DNA from: Bacteroidales bacterium UBA6401
GTDB lineage: Bacteria; Bacteroidota; Bacteroidia; Bacteroidales; UBA932
NCBI GenBank assembly: GCA_002438635.1
Contig: DJPX01000031.1
Location: 1-56,859, forward strand
Reading direction: 5' to 3'
Length of the DNA: 56,859 bases
The stretch's first letter is position 1, and each line of letters opens with the position of its first letter. The position numbers and the translations under genes were made by a program. The notes under the pieces were generated by a model. The model had not been told where the DNA came from and did not search any database. It saw nothing but the letters and a program-made list of their open reading frames with translations. Below are positions 17,121 to 26,901 of this stretch, one piece after another.

Positions 17121-20100
17121 CTATTGTGCTTTATAGTTACTTGGGCTCACGCCAAAACGCTTCTTGAAAGACTTGGAAAAAACTGAAATATTGCTAAAAC
17201 CGACCATATCAGAAATCTCAGAAATAGTATACTTCCCCTCCTTTATCAATTCTGCAGCTCTATTAAGTTTATATGTCTTAAAAAACACACCCGGATTCTC
17301 TCCAGTAAGGCCTTTCACTTTATAATAAAACTTCGTCCTTGACATATACATACGTTCGGCAATCTCTATAATATTCAGCTCAGAATTGGATAACTCCTTT
17401 TCCATCAACTCATAAAGAGCATCAATAAATTTCTTATCTCTTGGTGAAAGTATGTTGTCATCCATATTCTCCGTCTGTGTAGATGAAGAAAGAATGCGAT
17501 GGATATTCTTCTGATTCTGTATCTGAGAGCGCACCATAGCCAAAAGATATTCAGGATCAAACGGCTTGGCGACGTAAGCATTGGCCCCAGAATCCAACCC
17601 CTTAACCTGGCTCCGCGAAGCCACATTGGCAGTGACAAGAATGATAGGCAAATGGCACAATTGCACATCAGAACGCACATTGGCACAAAGTTCAAACCCA
17701 TCTTTCCCCGGCATCACCACATCACAGATTATACAATCAGGTGCGTTTTCACGAATCGCCTTCAGGGCGCTATCCGCATCGAATCTGCAAGTTACTTTAT
17801 AATAAGGAGATAACAATGTCTTTAAATACAGTGCGATTTCTGTATCATCGTCAACAACCATAACCGAAGGGCACTCATCATCCACATTTGAACAACTTTT
17901 CTTCCCTATTGGCAAAGGAAAAACATCCGACTGTGATACATTACGCTCCAATTTAGCATCTGCATCGTAGGCTTGCTCATCAACCGGGAAGGCGAAAACA
18001 AATTGAGCGCCGTGCATTTCTGGCTGAACTGCCCTTATGAAGCCGTGATGTAGTTCTATGAGCCTCTTTGCATAGTAAAGGCCAATTCCGGTGCCCATAT
18101 TTCGACTCTGCGAAGACTCTTCCTTCACTTGATAGTATCTCTCGAATATCTTCTCCATTTCAGATGCCGGAATGTCTGTGCCAGAATTCGTAATAGAAAT
18201 CTTTACATATTTACGCCATTTCAAAACATCCTCTCCGAATAAAGGCACCAACTCGCTAGAGTCTGTAACATCAAAATCGATCTCTATTCTTCCACCTTCA
18301 GGAGTAAATTTAAATGCATTCGACATTAAATTGCCGATAATCTTGTCAAGTTTGTCTTCGTCTAGCAAAGTGAAGAACGAATCAGCAAAGCCTGTGGTTT
18401 TAAGTGTAATCCCTTTATTCGCTATGTTATAACGGAATACATCCACTAGTTTCGAAAGAACCGACACCGCATCCTCCAGACTTACTTGAAGTATCAGGGT
18501 ATCTTCTTCCAACTTATTAAAATCCATCATCTGATTCACAAGCTTCAGCATCCTGTCCACACTTCTTCGTACAATTGTAATCAGATTCTTATCACTTTCT
18601 TTTAAGTTGCCGGATTCTAATAGCTGCGAAACCGGACCGGAAATCAAGGTCAAGGGCGTTCTAAATTCATGCGACACATTTGCAAAGAATCTCATATTCA
18701 TCTGATTGATAAGATGTTCTTGCGATTTTTCCCTTTTTGCTTTTTCTGCACTTCTTCTTTCCTCCCTAAGTTTTAAACTTATATTTATCAGGAATATAGC
18801 CACTCCACCCACGATAAAGGCATAAATCAACCACGCCCACCATGAAAGCCAAGGCGAGGGCATCACCCTAAGCTTAATAGATTTCTCAATAGGCTCTATC
18901 CCACTATCATTACTTGAAATTCTAACATTAAAAATGTACTTACCTGCCGGAAGATTAGCATAATAGGCCTCTCTATTGTGCCCGGCTTCTACCCAATACC
19001 TGTCAAAACCTTCCAACATATATTCATAACGGACCCTCTCGAATTCACTATAATCAAGAGCCGCAAAAGAAATCCCGAAACTATTCTGACTATGCTGTAA
19101 ACAAATGCTCGGACTATACGCTAACATCTTTTCTATGCAACCATTCTTTTCAGGAACTATTGACACGTTATGAACTTTTAAATCTTCAAAAACGAGCGGT
19201 ATTTTCACCCTCTGCCGACTATCCTTAGGATAAAAAGAAGTCAGGCCGTGAGTGCCACCAAAAACCAGACGACCATCCGACAACCTACAAGATGCCCTGT
19301 CATAAAACTGATTTCCACCAAGTCCGTCCGTTGCAAAATAATTAGTATATGCCAATGTCTGTGGGTTAAGTTTAGAAAGACCATATAGGGTTCCTATCCA
19401 TAGACAGCCCGAATCATCCTCTTCTATGGATGATATATCTGAGCAAGCAGCACCCGGAACTGATATGAGGCTTCCCTGCTTCGTGTCGTATCTAAGTATC
19501 CCATTAGCTACTGTTCCTATCCATATATAACCATTCTTATCATAATGCACATCCACAGGAATAAAAAAAGGACTCTTCATACAGGCATTCCAATCCTCCT
19601 CACTCACAGGCAGATCTGAAATCTCAAACGTCTTAGTGTCAATTAATTTCATCCTATTCCCAAATCCACACACAAGCATTTTCCCTTCATTATATCTAGT
19701 TATAGAGGGAATGAATGTATATGTGTCGAAAATTTTTATTCCCGCAAAGCCTGACATGCCAGGTGACATATATAATATATACTGGCTTGCCGTAGTTATC
19801 CATAATGTCCCATCATCGCTTTGAGCCATAGACATAGGAGCAAAAACCGGATAGGATGATATTTGAGAAAATCGACCTGAAGCGATGGAATTCTTCTTTA
19901 CACAATCCACCTCCAAGGTCCATAAAAATCCTTCGTTATCTATGAAAGTGCCATATATTTCCTTATTTTTTTCAGTTTCTAACTTCCCATCAGCAGAGAT
20001 CTTGGTCGTAATTCCAGAATGTACATTATATTTAAACAAACCATATAGTGTAGTGGCAATATATATATTATTACTATCGGCCGACACTGACTTTATCGAC

Positions 20101-21131
20101 TTGCCCGAAAAAGCGGATTTCAAAGCGTTATCATCGTTAAATCTTTTCTTGTAATGATATATAGTCTTAAATCCCTGGTCTACCGAGCCTATCCATAGAT
20201 TCTTGTGTGAATCCGTAAACATAGTGCTGACCACAAATCCCGGTTTTTCGAATGGAAATCCTGAATCCTCATCGCTTATCAAAAGCCCTTTATGCCTGTC
20301 ATAACAAAAAATCCGCGCATCGGAAGTACAAAAAAGTATGTCATCATCTTCATACTTATGAGACAATATTACTTCAGAGGAACTAAAATCCTGATTGCGA
20401 ATAAGGGCATCTGGAAGATGTATGAATTCTTTACTTTCTATATCGTATGCCCTCATTCCGGATTCCGTATAAAGCCATAAGCAACCATCGATAAGACCGG
20501 TGCATCTTTTGTTCCCATCAAGATCGATTACATGCTCAATATGAAAATTATCCAGTCTGTAGCACCTAATTTGACGATTATCGACTACCCACAAATTACC
20601 ATTCCCATCCGGATATGTCTTTATGTAAAAAGTCTTGAGTGGATCCAAGTTTTCTACTACCTTTTCCGCGCTACCCGACTCCGGATTCAAAAGATACAAA
20701 GCGGGATATGATACTATGACAAGATTACCATCTGAGCGTTCAAAAACTTTATTTATATAATGATTTTCGTCGGGTAGTTGTACAGGCACAAATGTGTCCA
20801 TATCCGTATATTGGCATAACCCATTGATCGTGGCTATCCATACTCGCCCCTTTGAATCACAGAGAATATCATTAACTTGGCTATCGGATATGCCTAATGA
20901 TGAGTAATTTTTAAAATATTGTCTAAACTCTTTCCCATTATATCTATTAAGCCCCCTGAAAGTGGCTATCCATATATATCCGTTTTTATCCTCTGCTATA
21001 TCTTTTATCTGCTGATTCGATATATCATACGACATTACCGAACTATCAGGAGACTTTTCCTGTGGGGATATTGAAGACTTGCAAGAAGAAAATAAAATGG
21101 CAACTGCAATAAATGGCAATATAGTTTTCAT
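17121..21131 (-). CDS. Hybrid two-component system sensor-regulator (HTCS) of the utilization locus
   Basis: 1336 residues from the ATG at 21131 (another ATG lies three codons upstream). A signal peptide ends in a lipobox-like FSSC. Two-component-regulator propeller repeats (GYIWIAT, GLWIGT types) fill about 30-690. A Y_Y_Y domain is near 690-755, a membrane helix near 760-785 and a histidine kinase with the HEFRTPLT box near 820, N-box NLMSNAFKFT. The receiver has Asp in CDVVMPGKDG near 1135, and an AraC DNA-binding domain covers about 1235-1336. Such HTCS proteins sense oligosaccharides in the periplasm and activate the adjacent susC operon, here transcribed divergently. Confidence 0.96.
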   Translation of the reverse strand: MKTILPFIAVAILFSSCKSSISPQEKSPDSSVMSYDISNQQIKDIAEDKNGYIWIATFRGLNRYNGKEFRQYFKNYSSLGISDSQVNDILCDSKGRVWIATINGLCQYTDMDTFVPVQLPDENHYINKVFERSDGNLVIVSYPALYLLNPESGSAEKVVENLDPLKTFYIKTYPDGNGNLWVVDNRQIRCYRLDNFHIEHVIDLDGNKRCTGLIDGCLWLYTESGMRAYDIESKEFIHLPDALIRNQDFSSSEVILSHKYEDDDILFCTSDARIFCYDRHKGLLISDEDSGFPFEKPGFVVSTMFTDSHKNLWIGSVDQGFKTIYHYKKRFNDDNALKSAFSGKSIKSVSADSNNIYIATTLYGLFKYNVHSGITTKISADGKLETEKNKEIYGTFIDNEGFLWTLEVDCVKKNSIASGRFSQISSYPVFAPMSMAQSDDGTLWITTASQYILYMSPGMSGFAGIKIFDTYTFIPSITRYNEGKMLVCGFGNRMKLIDTKTFEISDLPVSEEDWNACMKSPFFIPVDVHYDKNGYIWIGTVANGILRYDTKQGSLISVPGAACSDISSIEEDDSGCLWIGTLYGLSKLNPQTLAYTNYFATDGLGGNQFYDRASCRLSDGRLVFGGTHGLTSFYPKDSRQRVKIPLVFEDLKVHNVSIVPEKNGCIEKMLAYSPSICLQHSQNSFGISFAALDYSEFERVRYEYMLEGFDRYWVEAGHNREAYYANLPAGKYIFNVRISSNDSGIEPIEKSIKLRVMPSPWLSWWAWLIYAFIVGGVAIFLINISLKLREERRSAEKAKREKSQEHLINQMNMRFFANVSHEFRTPLTLISGPVSQLLESGNLKESDKNLITIVRRSVDRMLKLVNQMMDFNKLEEDTLILQVSLEDAVSVLSKLVDVFRYNIANKGITLKTTGFADSFFTLLDEDKLDKIIGNLMSNAFKFTPEGGRIEIDFDVTDSSELVPLFGEDVLKWRKYVKISITNSGTDIPASEMEKIFERYYQVKEESSQSRNMGTGIGLYYAKRLIELHHGFIRAVQPEMHGAQFVFAFPVDEQAYDADAKLERNVSQSDVFPLPIGKKSCSNVDDECPSVMVVDDDTEIALYLKTLLSPYYKVTCRFDADSALKAIRENAPDCIICDVVMPGKDGFELCANVRSDVQLCHLPIILVTANVASRSQVKGLDSGANAYVAKPFDPEYLLAMVRSQIQNQKNIHRILSSSTQTENMDDNILSPRDKKFIDALYELMEKELSNSELNIIEIAERMYMSRTKFYYKVKGLTGENPGVFFKTYKLNRAAELIKEGKYTISEISDMVGFSNISVFSKSFKKRFGVSPSNYKAQ

Positions 21132-21305
21132 TTCGGTCATCAGTTTTTCAAATTTACATTATTCCTGAAAAAAAACATCTATATATAAGAAAAAGAAAAT
21201 AAGTTTTTATTCACTTTGACAAATTTTTAAACTCATAGACAAGTGAAACAAATAATTGAACAACTAAATTGTATCATCGGAAAACTGAACCACTATTATT
21301 AAATG

Positions 21306-21313
21306 TAACTTTG
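21306..21313 (+). promoter_or_regulatory. Likely -7 element of the susC operon
   Basis: TAACTTTG matches TAnnTTTG and lies 64 bases before the susC ATG. No clear -33 box is visible, as expected of a promoter that needs an activator such as the divergent HTCS. Confidence 0.45.
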
Positions 21314-21377
21314 CATTTGATAATTGGAGCGCTTGTAGCAGAGCAACTCCTATGAAAACTTTATTATAACCAATTTT

Positions 21378-24300
21378 ATGAAACCACTAAGTATCAGTAA
21401 AACCATTTTGTCACTACTGTGCCTAAGTATCTTTTCATTCGCTTTGTCAGCTCAAAGCACGATAAAGGTCACAGGGAAAGTGACAGACAAACAGAATTTT
21501 CCGATGTTCGGAGTAGGTGTGTTCGAAAAGGGAACGCAGAATGGAGTTATAACCGATATGGACGGTAACTATTCCATAAACGTTCCACAGGGCGCGATAA
21601 TCGTGTTCTCAAGTATTGGATTCACAACACAAGAGAAAATCGCCAATACCGACAACATCAATGTTGTTCTCTCTGAAGATCAAGAACTTCTTGATGAAGT
21701 AGTAGTTGTAGGATATGGCGTACAGAAAAAAAGTTCAGTTACTGGAGCCATTTCTCAAGTCAAATCTGAGGACATGCAGAATCGAACAATCACAAGGCCT
21801 GAGCAGGCTCTCCAAGGAAAAACGGCTGGCGTACAGATTTTCCAATCTTCCGCTTCACCCGGCGCTTCACCCACTGTACGAATCCGAGGTATTAACTCTA
21901 ACGGATCCTGTGATCCTCTTTATGTGGTCGATGGTATCATAACAAGTGATATCGGAGGCATTGACCCTAATGATATCGAATCCTTAGAAGTCCTAAAAGA
22001 TGCAGCATCTGCAGCAATATATGGCGCAGCAGCAGGAAATGGTGTTATTCTCATAACCACGAAAAAGGGTAAAACAGGACACGGGACCATCGTATACGAT
22101 TATCAGTTATCCATCCAAAATATAGCGAATACTCCAAAAGTTATGAATTCCGAGCAGTATATCGACTACATGACAGAGGCTAACTATATTTCTATGGATA
22201 AAATTAACGCCGAATGGGACTTCAAGACTAACACCGACTGGTCAAAAGTAGCGTTCGAGCCTTCAAAGATGCAGAAGCACAATCTTGCATTCCAAGGAGG
22301 AAACCCTGATGGAACCTACTATCTTTCTCTGTCTTATCTAGACAATAACGGATATGTCGTAGGAGACGCCGACATATACAAGCGTCTGACCGCAACCATC
22401 AACGCCGATTACAATATCAAAAAATGGCTTCAGGTCGGAACTCATAATCAAATAGAATACTACTCTCGTAGGGCCGTAGCAGAAGGCTCGGAATATGGTA
22501 GTCTGCTTTCATCGGTTATGCTGCTTGATCCTCTAACTCCAGTAAAGTATGCTCCGGATAACCTACCTGAACATATGCAGACTATGGTCGATGCCGGAAA
22601 ACACTATCTCACCGATGAAGATGGTAACTATTATTCTACATCAGCCTTTCTTGAGACAGAAGACTACAACCCTCTAATAATGAGAGATAAAAGCTACTCA
22701 ATAAACAGCGGATATAATATTAATGGTTCCATATATGCCAATCTCAAACCAATAAAAGGCCTAGTCATAACTTCGCGCCTGGGATATAGATTATCGGCAT
22801 CAAGAAGTTATACTGTAAATAACGACTTCTATGTCACTACTACTATAAACCAGAGCTATATGTCCGTCAATGCGAGCGCATCCACCCCGATGTATCTCCA
22901 ATGGGAAAACTTCATAAACTATATGAGAAGTTTCAATAAACACAACTTCACATTTATGGCAGGAACATCGTTTATTGACAATTCCTCATTCTATGTAACT
23001 GGAAACGTGACTGGTGGCGATGGTGATTTCGGTTTCAAAAAAGATGATCCACTCTATGCATACTTCGCCTATGCCACAGCAAACGCTGTTAAGTCAGTAA
23101 GTGGGGGCGAAGAGATTATTGGAAGGAAATTAGCCTACTTCGGAAGATTGAATTACGACTATGCCGGCAAATATATGGCACAGGTTTCCCTTCGTGCAGA
23201 TGCGGCGGATTCTTCTGTACTCCCTATCGCCAAAAGATGGGGATATTTCCCGGCAGTTTCATTAGGCTGGACAGCCTCACAAGAAGATTTTATGGAAGGC
23301 ACAAAAGGCTGGCTGTCACATCTGAAATTTAGGGGAAGTTGGGGACAGAACGGCACGACATCAAGTCTCGGTTCATACTCATATCTATCTTCCATATCGT
23401 CTAATGTCTCATACCCATATACCAACGAGCTTTCATATTCAACAGGCTCTATGCCATCCTCTACTGGAAACAACGAACTTAAATGGGAAACTTCCGAGCA
23501 GATTGACCTTGGAGTGGATGCAAGATTTCTTAACGATAGACTTTCACTTACGGCAGACTGGTTCTCTAAAAAGACTAAAGACCTTATAGTTACCGGCATT
23601 ACGCCTTCTACAATCGTAGGTAACACAGCCTCTCCTGTCAATGCCGGAAATATCGAAAACAAGGGTATTGAATTGGAACTTGGATGGAAGGACAATATAG
23701 GGGATTTCCATTATGGAATACGCGGTAATCTGGCTACCCTAAAAAACAAAGTAACCCACGTACATGAATCCATTGATCGTATCAATGGTGCAAGTTTCCA
23801 CACGACCTATGGAATCACAGTCTTCGAAAAAGGTTATCCTGCATGGTATTTTAGGGGATATAAGGTGGACCACATTAACCCGGAAACTGGAGACCCTGTA
23901 TTCGTGGATGTTGATAACAATGGAACCATCAACGACTCGGATAAAATGATGATAGGAAGCGGAATACCTGATCTTACCTATGGTATAACCCTCAACGCCT
24001 CATACAAGAACTTTGATCTAACTGTTTTCGGCACTGGAGTACATGGTAATGATATTTTCAGTTGCAGTAACCGTGGGGATCGTCTTCAAGCCAATAAAAT
24101 GAAATTCTTGTATGCTGACAGATGGACACCTGAAAACAAGAATGCATCAAGGCCAAGAGCAGGAGCAACCGATATTGACAAATATTGGCTCAGTAGCGGA
24201 ATGGTATTCGATGGTTCTTATTTCAAGATCAAGCAAATTCAACTCGGATACTCTCTGCCTAATTCGATTCTAAAAAAAGCAGGAATAAACGCACTACGAC

Positions 24301-24449
24301 TATACTGCTCATTTGACGACTTCTTTACATTCACCTCGTACCCAGGATTTGACCCGGAGGTTACAGGTGTAGGAAGTTCCACTGGTATAGACAAGGGGTA
24401 CTACCCTTCTTCACGTAAAATCGTATTCGGACTTAACCTTACATTCTAA
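21378..24449 (+). CDS. SusC-like TonB-dependent outer-membrane transporter
   Basis: 1023 residues. A signal peptide (to SALSAQ, about residue 26) is followed by a carboxypeptidase-D-like domain (VTGKVTDKQNFPMFGVGV) and a TonB box region with VVVVGYGVQKKSSVTGA. The plug domain contains LQGKTAGVQIFQ and VRIRGINS and is followed by a long barrel ending in the aromatic IVFGLNLTF. It imports oligosaccharides using TonB energy, forming a lidded complex with the SusD protein encoded 11 bases downstream. It is the first gene of the operon, expressed under the divergent HTCS. Confidence 0.97.
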   Translation: MKPLSISKTILSLLCLSIFSFALSAQSTIKVTGKVTDKQNFPMFGVGVFEKGTQNGVITDMDGNYSINVPQGAIIVFSSIGFTTQEKIANTDNINVVLSEDQELLDEVVVVGYGVQKKSSVTGAISQVKSEDMQNRTITRPEQALQGKTAGVQIFQSSASPGASPTVRIRGINSNGSCDPLYVVDGIITSDIGGIDPNDIESLEVLKDAASAAIYGAAAGNGVILITTKKGKTGHGTIVYDYQLSIQNIANTPKVMNSEQYIDYMTEANYISMDKINAEWDFKTNTDWSKVAFEPSKMQKHNLAFQGGNPDGTYYLSLSYLDNNGYVVGDADIYKRLTATINADYNIKKWLQVGTHNQIEYYSRRAVAEGSEYGSLLSSVMLLDPLTPVKYAPDNLPEHMQTMVDAGKHYLTDEDGNYYSTSAFLETEDYNPLIMRDKSYSINSGYNINGSIYANLKPIKGLVITSRLGYRLSASRSYTVNNDFYVTTTINQSYMSVNASASTPMYLQWENFINYMRSFNKHNFTFMAGTSFIDNSSFYVTGNVTGGDGDFGFKKDDPLYAYFAYATANAVKSVSGGEEIIGRKLAYFGRLNYDYAGKYMAQVSLRADAADSSVLPIAKRWGYFPAVSLGWTASQEDFMEGTKGWLSHLKFRGSWGQNGTTSSLGSYSYLSSISSNVSYPYTNELSYSTGSMPSSTGNNELKWETSEQIDLGVDARFLNDRLSLTADWFSKKTKDLIVTGITPSTIVGNTASPVNAGNIENKGIELELGWKDNIGDFHYGIRGNLATLKNKVTHVHESIDRINGASFHTTYGITVFEKGYPAWYFRGYKVDHINPETGDPVFVDVDNNGTINDSDKMMIGSGIPDLTYGITLNASYKNFDLTVFGTGVHGNDIFSCSNRGDRLQANKMKFLYADRWTPENKNASRPRAGATDIDKYWLSSGMVFDGSYFKIKQIQLGYSLPNSILKKAGINALRLYCSFDDFFTFTSYPGFDPEVTGVGSSTGIDKGYYPSSRKIVFGLNLTF

Positions 24450-24460
24450 TACCTATTACA

Positions 24461-26008
24461 ATGAAACATATTGGAAAAATACTAATAACACTACTGGGAT
24501 TATCAGTACTGCTCTCATCTTGTAACGGATTGCTTGACATTCCTCAACACGGAGCCACATCGCCTGATACTTTCTACAAAAATGATGAAGAAGCAGAAGA
24601 AGCCATAACTGCAGTGTATGCTAAATTTGCTAGTATATACTTTAACTACTATTTCGTAAAAAATATGCTTTCCGACGATTTCTGGGCAGGCGGTGGCGGA
24701 AGAGGAGACAATACTGATATCGAAAAGCTGAACGAATACACTTTCAGTGCAGATCATCCTTTTATAAGGGACTTATTCAAAAACTACTATGAAGTCATAT
24801 ACCTATGCAATGTAGTCCTTAAATATGTTCCTGAATCCTCTACTATACAAAAAAGAGCACGCGCGGAAGCCAAAGTTTTAAGAGCGTATGTTTATATAGA
24901 TCTTATTTCAATGTGGGGGACGCCACCACTTGTGGACGAGCCGCTCGAACCATCTCAATATAAAAAACCTAATGGAGACCCTGCAGCATTATGGCAACTA
25001 GTGGAAACGGACCTATCAGAAGCTATTGAATCTGGTGTACTTTCCGAAAAGTCTAACATAAACGATAACTCTTCATACAAAGTCAAACTTCAGTTCGCGA
25101 AGGCCCTATTAGGAAAGGCATACGTATTCCAGAAAAAATGGGAAGAAGCCTGCAGTACGCTTGACGATATGATAGATGATGAAAAATATGACCTCTATCG
25201 TGGTAATTACGAAGACATTCTAATGTTCACGGCCGAGAACAACAGCGAATCATTATTCGAAATTAATCGTCTTAACGACCCGAACAACGCCTTTACTAAC
25301 TGGTCCCTTTTCTCGGCTATGGTGGGATGGCGTGGTGATAGGATGAACATCACATCCAATGTTTATCCTAACTGTTGGGGATTTAGCAACCCTAAAAAGG
25401 AACTATATGATGCCTTCGTAGCAGAAGAAGGAGCTGATGGTTATAGACTAAACGCAACTATGAAATCCTATGACAAATTACTTGCCCAGGGAGATAAAAT
25501 CATAGATGGCAAGCAGATGTATGACCATGAAGGATATTTCTGGTGGAAAAACAGAGTACTTGCCGATGAAATGATTCTCGGAGGATGGTTTTCATCTCAC
25601 AATAACTACCGATACATGAGATATGCCGAAGTCCTGCTTCTTGCTGCCGAAGCACACCTAAATGGTGGCGACAAATCTAAGGCTACGAAATATGTTAACC
25701 TTATAAGAACACGCGCACACCTATCCGAACTCGGAGATGTCACTATGGAAGATGTTATCACAGAAAAAAGGCTTGAACTCTGCGGAGAAGCAGTAAGATT
25801 CCAAGACATTCAAAGATGGGGAATAGCAGCGGAACTACTAAAAGATCAGGGGAAACAAAATCCAAGTTTCGCAGCTAATGGGACCGTGACATGGGATGTG
25901 TTCAACCCAAAAGTATATGGATACAAAACTGGCAAACACGAGCTACTTCCTTTCCCTGAGACTGAAACATCATTAAACAAAAACGTGAAACAAAATCCAA
26001 ACTGGTAA
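24461..26008 (+). CDS. SusD/RagB-family surface glycan-binding lipoprotein
   Basis: 515 residues. The lipobox LLSSC (about residue 21) is followed by the family start GLLDIPQHGATSPDTFYKNDEEAEEAITAVYA. TPR-like helices and the conserved C-terminal region YRYMRYAEVLLLAAEAHLN, VNLIRTRAHL and ITEKRLELCGEAVRFQDIQRWG are present, ending LLPFPETETSLNKNVKQNPNW. It lies on the cell surface as the lid of the SusC barrel. Position and spacing confirm the pair. Ligand specificity cannot be read from sequence. Confidence 0.97.
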   Translation: MKHIGKILITLLGLSVLLSSCNGLLDIPQHGATSPDTFYKNDEEAEEAITAVYAKFASIYFNYYFVKNMLSDDFWAGGGGRGDNTDIEKLNEYTFSADHPFIRDLFKNYYEVIYLCNVVLKYVPESSTIQKRARAEAKVLRAYVYIDLISMWGTPPLVDEPLEPSQYKKPNGDPAALWQLVETDLSEAIESGVLSEKSNINDNSSYKVKLQFAKALLGKAYVFQKKWEEACSTLDDMIDDEKYDLYRGNYEDILMFTAENNSESLFEINRLNDPNNAFTNWSLFSAMVGWRGDRMNITSNVYPNCWGFSNPKKELYDAFVAEEGADGYRLNATMKSYDKLLAQGDKIIDGKQMYDHEGYFWWKNRVLADEMILGGWFSSHNNYRYMRYAEVLLLAAEAHLNGGDKSKATKYVNLIRTRAHLSELGDVTMEDVITEKRLELCGEAVRFQDIQRWGIAAELLKDQGKQNPSFAANGTVTWDVFNPKVYGYKTGKHELLPFPETETSLNKNVKQNPNW

Positions 26009-26010
26009 TC

Positions 26011-26901
26011 ATGAAAAAGCATTTACTATTAGCACTAATATCTCTATCGGTAATCGGATGCGACGAAAGCGCTATAGATCCCTTGACCGGAAAGTATCCA
26101 GCTCCGGAAAAATATGAATTTAGTACTGTCGCGGATAGAAGCGAAGTCAAAGATGATAATGGCTTCAGAGTCTTTTCGCTGAAATTCGAATGTCCAGAAG
26201 GTAGTTTCAACGCCAATTTTGTCGCTGACAAATACTATCTGGTTCCTCAAACATACACATATTCGGCAAGCGAAGGCACAAATGGCACCTATTTCAATAC
26301 GACATGGACGGCTAAGGATGGTGCCTCATCACAAGTAAAAAGCGGTGATATCAAAGTATATAAAAATGACAACTCTTATGAAATAAAAGGCGCCTTGACA
26401 CTTTCCGATAGCAAAGTAATACGGATCCATTTCAAAGGGGACATTATCTACGAAGAAATCATTGAGGCTTTAAGACTTCAAAAACTTCTTTCGGCCTCTG
26501 CACAACCTCAAGAAAATGGGACTAACCTAATTACCATAAAAGCCGGTACTGCAGGTATAACAGCAACTCCAGGGGATTATGGGTTGACAATCGGAGGCGA
26601 TGGTAATTATATCTCTATCGATTTTTGCTGTGGATCTGCATCATTGGAAGAAGGCACATACACCCCAGCAGCAAATGGAGAGACCGTTAAAGGTAATTTT
26701 GTTAAAGGCTACGACACTGAAATGTGGGGTATGACATTCACAAACTGGGGAACATGTTGGTTTACAGTAGCAAATAATGCAGCTACTGGAATCCATATCG
26801 AAAGTGGAGAAATAGTAGTGTCAAAAAAAGATAACATTTACACTATTACCGTAAATAATGAAAGTGCATTCGTCGAGTATGTAGGAGAGATTAATTTATG
26901 A
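26011..26901 (+). CDS. Locus-specific surface lipoprotein (SusE/F position)
   Basis: 296 residues with a short signal peptide and lipobox (LSVIGC). The mature part looks all-beta, with two similar halves: FKLEC-type strands and an NFVADKYYLVPQTYTYSASEGTNGTYFNTTW segment, then YISIDFCCGSASLEEGTYTPAANGETVKGNFV. Both halves resemble a repeated unit describing a structured ligand-binding fold. It starts two bases after susD, the place usually held by SusE/F-like glycan-binding proteins, but I do not recognise that family. A binding role is inferred from position. It overlaps the esterase by four bases. Confidence 0.7.
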   Translation: MKKHLLLALISLSVIGCDESAIDPLTGKYPAPEKYEFSTVADRSEVKDDNGFRVFSLKFECPEGSFNANFVADKYYLVPQTYTYSASEGTNGTYFNTTWTAKDGASSQVKSGDIKVYKNDNSYEIKGALTLSDSKVIRIHFKGDIIYEEIIEALRLQKLLSASAQPQENGTNLITIKAGTAGITATPGDYGLTIGGDGNYISIDFCCGSASLEEGTYTPAANGETVKGNFVKGYDTEMWGMTFTNWGTCWFTVANNAATGIHIESGEIVVSKKDNIYTITVNNESAFVEYVGEINL

